NCBI GenBank assembly: GCA_013398015.1
Contig: VZRR01007595.1
Coordinates: forward strand, 406,082 to 470,081
Origin: Oreocharis arfaki
Lineage: Eukaryota; Chordata; Aves; Passeriformes; Paramythiidae
DNA length: 64,000 nucleotides
Reading direction: 5' to 3'
Shown piece by piece: positions 60,123 to 64,000 of this stretch (within the stretch, counting starts at the first letter, position 1; each line of letters opens with the position of its first letter). Made by a program: the position numbers and the translations under genes. The notes under the pieces were generated by a model. It ran no database searches. It was not told the DNA's origin and worked only from the letters and a program-made list of their open reading frames with translations.

Positions 60123-61029
60123 GAAAGGTCTCTCACTCTCCTTTAGAAATCTCTAGTCCCTTCATTACCGATTACATAGACATCCAGAGAGTGAGGCAGA
60201 CTTGGATTTAGTGCCCTTCTTACTATAAAGGAAGTTCAGTTTGTATGTTTATCTTCCTAGAAAAACGTGTTGTATACAACCACACGCACACAAAAAAGTG
60301 ATTTAGATCACTAAATACTTTGCAATTTTGTCACTTTCCTCTGACATCAGGATCCCAGAAAAGAACTTGGAATTCGCTGAGTAAGAGGAAAATTTAAAAA
60401 AATGAGAACATGGGAACCAATAAGTGAAGAACTTAACTGGCTTCTGCCTACTGCATCTTACTTAAGGACATTTGGAAATTAGAACTCAGAATGCTTTTTC
60501 CAAGGTGAAGGTTGTATTCCTTGAAATGTTTCATAAAACACTATGTTGAGATCCCTAAACATAGATCCCTAAACATATTTCGTCTTTGGTATAGGGAATT
60601 TAGGGGCTTTAAATTCCAAGATATAAGACTGGCATTCAACAAACCAGTTAAGCAGAGTTTAAGAGCCTAGTTCAAAATTGATTTGAGAAAATACCAGCTA
60701 ACCTACCATGTAGTTTGAGATACTTTGGATGCTTGAAATAGGATTTATTTGCCTGTATATTTGTATTTAGTGCCAATTTAGATATGCTAGAGCATATTTC
60801 TCTGAGCACATTAAGTTGTGTTTGTAGGATCCTAAAGGTATGTCCATATCTTTGGTAAGCAGTGGATCATCTGGTTTATAGTTATCCAAGGATCTAAGCC
60901 CGAAGGAACAGACTTCCTTAAATCATGCATGCCTTATTAACACTTAAAAAGAGTGCAAATTTTTAGCAGGTTCTTGCTACATCACTAAGTGTTCCACGTA
61001 TTTGAAAGTCTAACTTTAGTATTCACCTT
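60123..61029. other. Unique-looking DNA, no gene seen
   Basis: Contains a tandem pair of AGATCCCTAAACAT at 60549-60562 and 60563-60576. No frame or repeat family was recognised. Confidence 0.6.
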
Positions 61030-61910
61030 CAGCCAGTTTATAGATGGAAACAAAATGTCAAAGAGAGGCTCACATACTGAATAGTTGGACTGCCATTCAG
61101 AGGAATTTTAACAAGCTGAAGATATGGGCCAAGAGGAACCCCATGAAGTTAACTAAAGAAAAGTTCTCAGTCCTGTACTTGAAGAAGAATAAATCCACAT
61201 GCCAGTAACCAGTGGAGGCTGGTCGTCTGCAAGGCAGTTTTGCAAAACAGAATCTAGTGTTTCTGGTGGACAGTGATTTGACCATGAACCACATGTGTCC
61301 TATGAGTGCAAAAAAGGGCTACAGCATCCTAAGAAGCAGCAGGAAAAGCACTTCTAGCAGATAGAAAGAGGAGATCCTCCTTCTCTGCTCAGCACTATTG
61401 AGTGTGTCCAGTTCTGGGCTCTCTGGCAGAAGAGTCATGTATGTACTGCAGAGAATCTAGTGCAGGACCAGAAGGATGTTTATGGGACTGAGCACGTTCC
61501 ATGCAAGGGGAGCCAAGACAACTAGGACAGTTCGCTTTGCAGAAGAATGTTTGCGGCCCTGGCAAGGGGCTGGTGCAGGTCTTGCCAATATTTGTAAATA
61601 TTTGATGGGAGAAAATGAAGAAGTGGGAGCCAGATCCTTCTCAGTGGTGATCACTGACATTATGAGAGGCATTTCTATGAGATAGAAATTGAAAAGCAGT
61701 AAAATTTCATATGATCGTAAGAATAAACAAGTTCAGCACTGGAAAAGGTTGTCCAGAGAGGCTGTGCAGTTTGCATCCCTCCCTCAAGATATTCAAAACC
61801 TGAGAGGACAGAGACCTGGGCACCGTGGTGTAGTTGACAGTGCTCTGAGCAAGGGTGTTGAACTCCATGGTGTCCAAAGGCCTATTGCGACCTCAATGAT
61901 TCTGTGATCC
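61030..61910 (+). mobile_element. CR1 LINE, old plus-strand copy
   Basis: The order of blocks matches the CR1 3' half: a worn AAGCTGAAGATATGGGCC-like segment, GTGTCCAGTTCTGGGCTC at about 61406, AATATTTGATGGGAGAAAATG, GAAGTGGGAGCCAGATCCTT, AAAAGGTTGTCCAGAGAGGC, and the end GACCTCAATGATTCTGTGATC at about 61890-61910. Frames are interrupted by several stops. Divergence is greater than at 53 kb. Confidence 0.88.
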
Positions 61911-63649
61911 TGCTAATCAGATGCTTAATGGTGGGCTTTTTGAACTGAGTCAAATGAAGTCTTAATGGAGATTGCACATTCTCTTATTGGCAGCTGAAGT
62001 ACACTAGATTAGGGAATATACCCTGCTGTTCAATCAGCCATTTCTGTTTTAAAATTGTTTCTGTGGGAATGAAAATAATATTTCAAGAAATTTCATCATT
62101 TAAATTGCACAGAAAAAAAGTACTGTAGAGAACAATCTTTCACTGGCAGACGTTGGACTTTGTGACCTATGAAATAATTTCTAAGCTTAATTTATTATTA
62201 TATCAACAATAAAATAACACTTGTTCTAGTAATTTGTTATACCACGGAGTGAGTCTCTTTAATATTGAAAAACTGTATAAGTAATTAATTTAGCATCTTG
62301 TATTAGTATTAGATCTGCATTTATAGTACAGTTGCTATTACTCTTGTTATGTTTTATATTATAGTTGTCTATGAAAGTTGGGAGGTGTTAATCAACTGAA
62401 CAATGATGGTTTAGCAGACATGAGATAATAAAAGGACAGGTTGATAACAATCATTACTTTAGAACTAATAAAATCTGTTGTGTGTAATTTACCTATAAAA
62501 TTTAAGGCTTACTGTAATTGGTCTGTCATTTTTTATTACTGCAAAATATGCTCCTGTTCTCATCATAAGGGTTGTTGTCGCAAGGCAGTTTGTAGGTGCC
62601 GTAGTTTGGCTCAGTTCGACTTCTCAGCAAAATTACAGACGTCATCTCTAGGAGAAGAAAACCAGAATGGGCCGAATATGCTCCTTGTCCAATGTCGTCA
62701 GAAGGCACACATTATTAGTAGAGAGGATATTGGCCCCAAGTTTCTTAGCTGTGAAAAAGTTTTAGGCAATTTCATCACGTATAATTAAAGACTAAGTTGA
62801 ATTTTTAATATATGGAAGTTTTAAAGCTAGTTCTTGAGAAACATACGACAGATGGTTACAGTAAGATGAGGGTAATGATGTGAAGTATGCCCTTTGACAA
62901 GTCTTGCATTGTCTTTCATGGCTGAGAGATATTACCATTACCTCTTAGTAACCATTTTTCTCAATTCTGCCTGTGATTTTTGGAAACCACTCTTCCTTTA
63001 TTTAAGTGCTCTACTGGAAAAGAGAGTCAGAAGAAGATTCCAGGAGGACGAAGTGAAGGTGAATTATGTGCTGAAGAGAGTGCCACCATAACAAACAAAA
63101 TAATACAAGGTTTACTGTTAATAAAATATCTCTGAGCTCAACACTGCAGTTGAATTGGGTTACAGATACATCACACTCTGGTCAGTTTAAGATGTAGTAG
63201 TGAAATAAGAAAATAATTGTTGCAGTAAAATGAAAACTCAAGGAAGGAAGTCAAAGGATTGCCTTTGGATTCAGAAAAGTGATTAAAAAGTAGGAAAACA
63301 AAATACTACTTTTGTAAGTGTTGCAAATGATTTTTTTTCTATCTTGGGGTTATTAAACTCCACCACTGACTTCTTGTCACAGTTCAGTTATCATCTGACT
63401 AGTGACAAAAATGATAAAAAGATTAAAATATTCCTGTTTTCCCCCACAAAAAGTGGCTCATAGACCAAGAAAATATGGGAATGTAATTAGCTGCATGGAT
63501 CAGATGCTAGATCTCTTATTTTACAAAGCAGCAAACTAAGCAATTATCTAGTGTTTGTGCTTTTAATCCAGTCAGTATAAGATATGTAAGTTTTGAGAAC
63601 AAACTAGGCATATTTCGTGTGACTGTTATTATTGTCACAGAGAACTGAC
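61911..63649. other. Unique-looking DNA, no gene seen
   Basis: A plus-strand frame of 115 codons (62441-62788) includes a cysteine-rich middle and lies over a stretch with several CG dinucleotides (62570-62710). It has no recognised domain and no splice context that I can defend. The rest is AT-rich. Confidence 0.5.
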
Positions 63650-64000
63650 TATAGAATCCTAGAACCATTTAAGTTAGGAAAGACTTTTGAGGTTATTGAG
63701 TCCAAGTGCTACCTAACACTGCCATGTCCAGCATTAAACCATGTACGTAAGTACTGCATTTATACATCTTTTAAATACCTCCAGGGTAATGGGGACTCAA
63801 CCAGTTCCCTGTGCAGCCGGTTCCCATCCTTGACTGTACATACATTCTTCCTAATATCCAGTCTAAACTTCTCGGGATGCAACTTGAGGCCCTTTCCTCT
63901 TTTTCTATCTCTTGTTACTAGTGAGAAGAGACCAATCCCCACCTCACTGTAACATCCTGCCAGGTAGTTGTAGATAGTGAAAAGGTCCCCTCTGAACCTC
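63650..64000 (-). mobile_element. CR1 LINE, minus-strand copy, continues past the window
   Basis: The left end is the reversed CR1 3' terminus (AGAATCCTAGAACCATTTAA, GAGTCCAAGTGCTACCTAAC, CTGCCATGTCCAGCATTAAA). It is followed by the reversed ORF2 tail: the minus strand at 63760-63942 encodes KFRLDIRKNVCTVKD and NRLHRELVESPLP. CR1 sequence is still running at the last base (AAAAGGTCCCCTCTGAACCTC), so the element extends right. Confidence 0.93.

Overview
This window looks like AT-rich, gene-poor nuclear DNA of a bird. The evidence is the repeat content: several CR1 LINE fragments whose outer ends carry avian CR1 3'-end motifs, plus several avian-type ERV long terminal repeats (LTRs). Base composition is by eye about 36-38% GC, as in macrochromosomal intergenic or intronic DNA. 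I found no convincing protein-coding gene, exon, tRNA, rRNA, CRISPR array or bacterial-type operon. Open frames outside repeats are short, low-complexity or within chance expectation for this much AT-rich sequence. Family assignments rest on pattern memory of avian repeats, since no search could be run.

Layout. 1-9.2 kb is unique-looking DNA with simple repeats and one GC-richer island (7.23-7.50 kb). 9.22-10.16 kb is a 5'-truncated plus-strand CR1 with a decayed reverse transcriptase tail. 10.2-13.6 kb is unremarkable. 13.57-18.09 kb is the richest part: an ERV LTR of about 1 kb (A) is split by a second LTR (B), which is split by a 2.8-kb GC-rich element (C) flanked by an 8-bp duplication. 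Element C holds three different minisatellite arrays (periods about 50, 46 and 79 bp), a CpG-rich segment, a small CR1 insert and an LTR-like block (D). An ancient CR1 lies at 20.9-21.4 kb. 21.4-38.8 kb is featureless apart from simple repeats. A CR1 tail lies at 38.83 kb. A perfect 8-bp-unit microsatellite, (CATATATA)n, lies at 42.6 kb and a TATA-containing LTR at 43.84-44.43 kb. 44.7-52.8 kb is unremarkable. A minus-strand CR1 lies at 52.80-53.47 kb, a 382-bp solo LTR with perfect 6-bp target duplication at 57.13-57.51 kb, and a full copy of the LTR-A family at 59.08-60.12 kb. A plus-strand CR1 lies at 61.03-61.91 kb, and a minus-strand CR1 runs off the right edge from 63.65 kb.

There is no gene network to describe; the window records successive transposon insertions. 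The relative order can be read directly: LTR A, then LTR B, then element C, then the CR1 and D inserts within C. The uninterrupted copy at 59 kb (about 1,040 bp) matches the summed length of the two halves of LTR A (about 1,015 bp), which supports the reconstruction.
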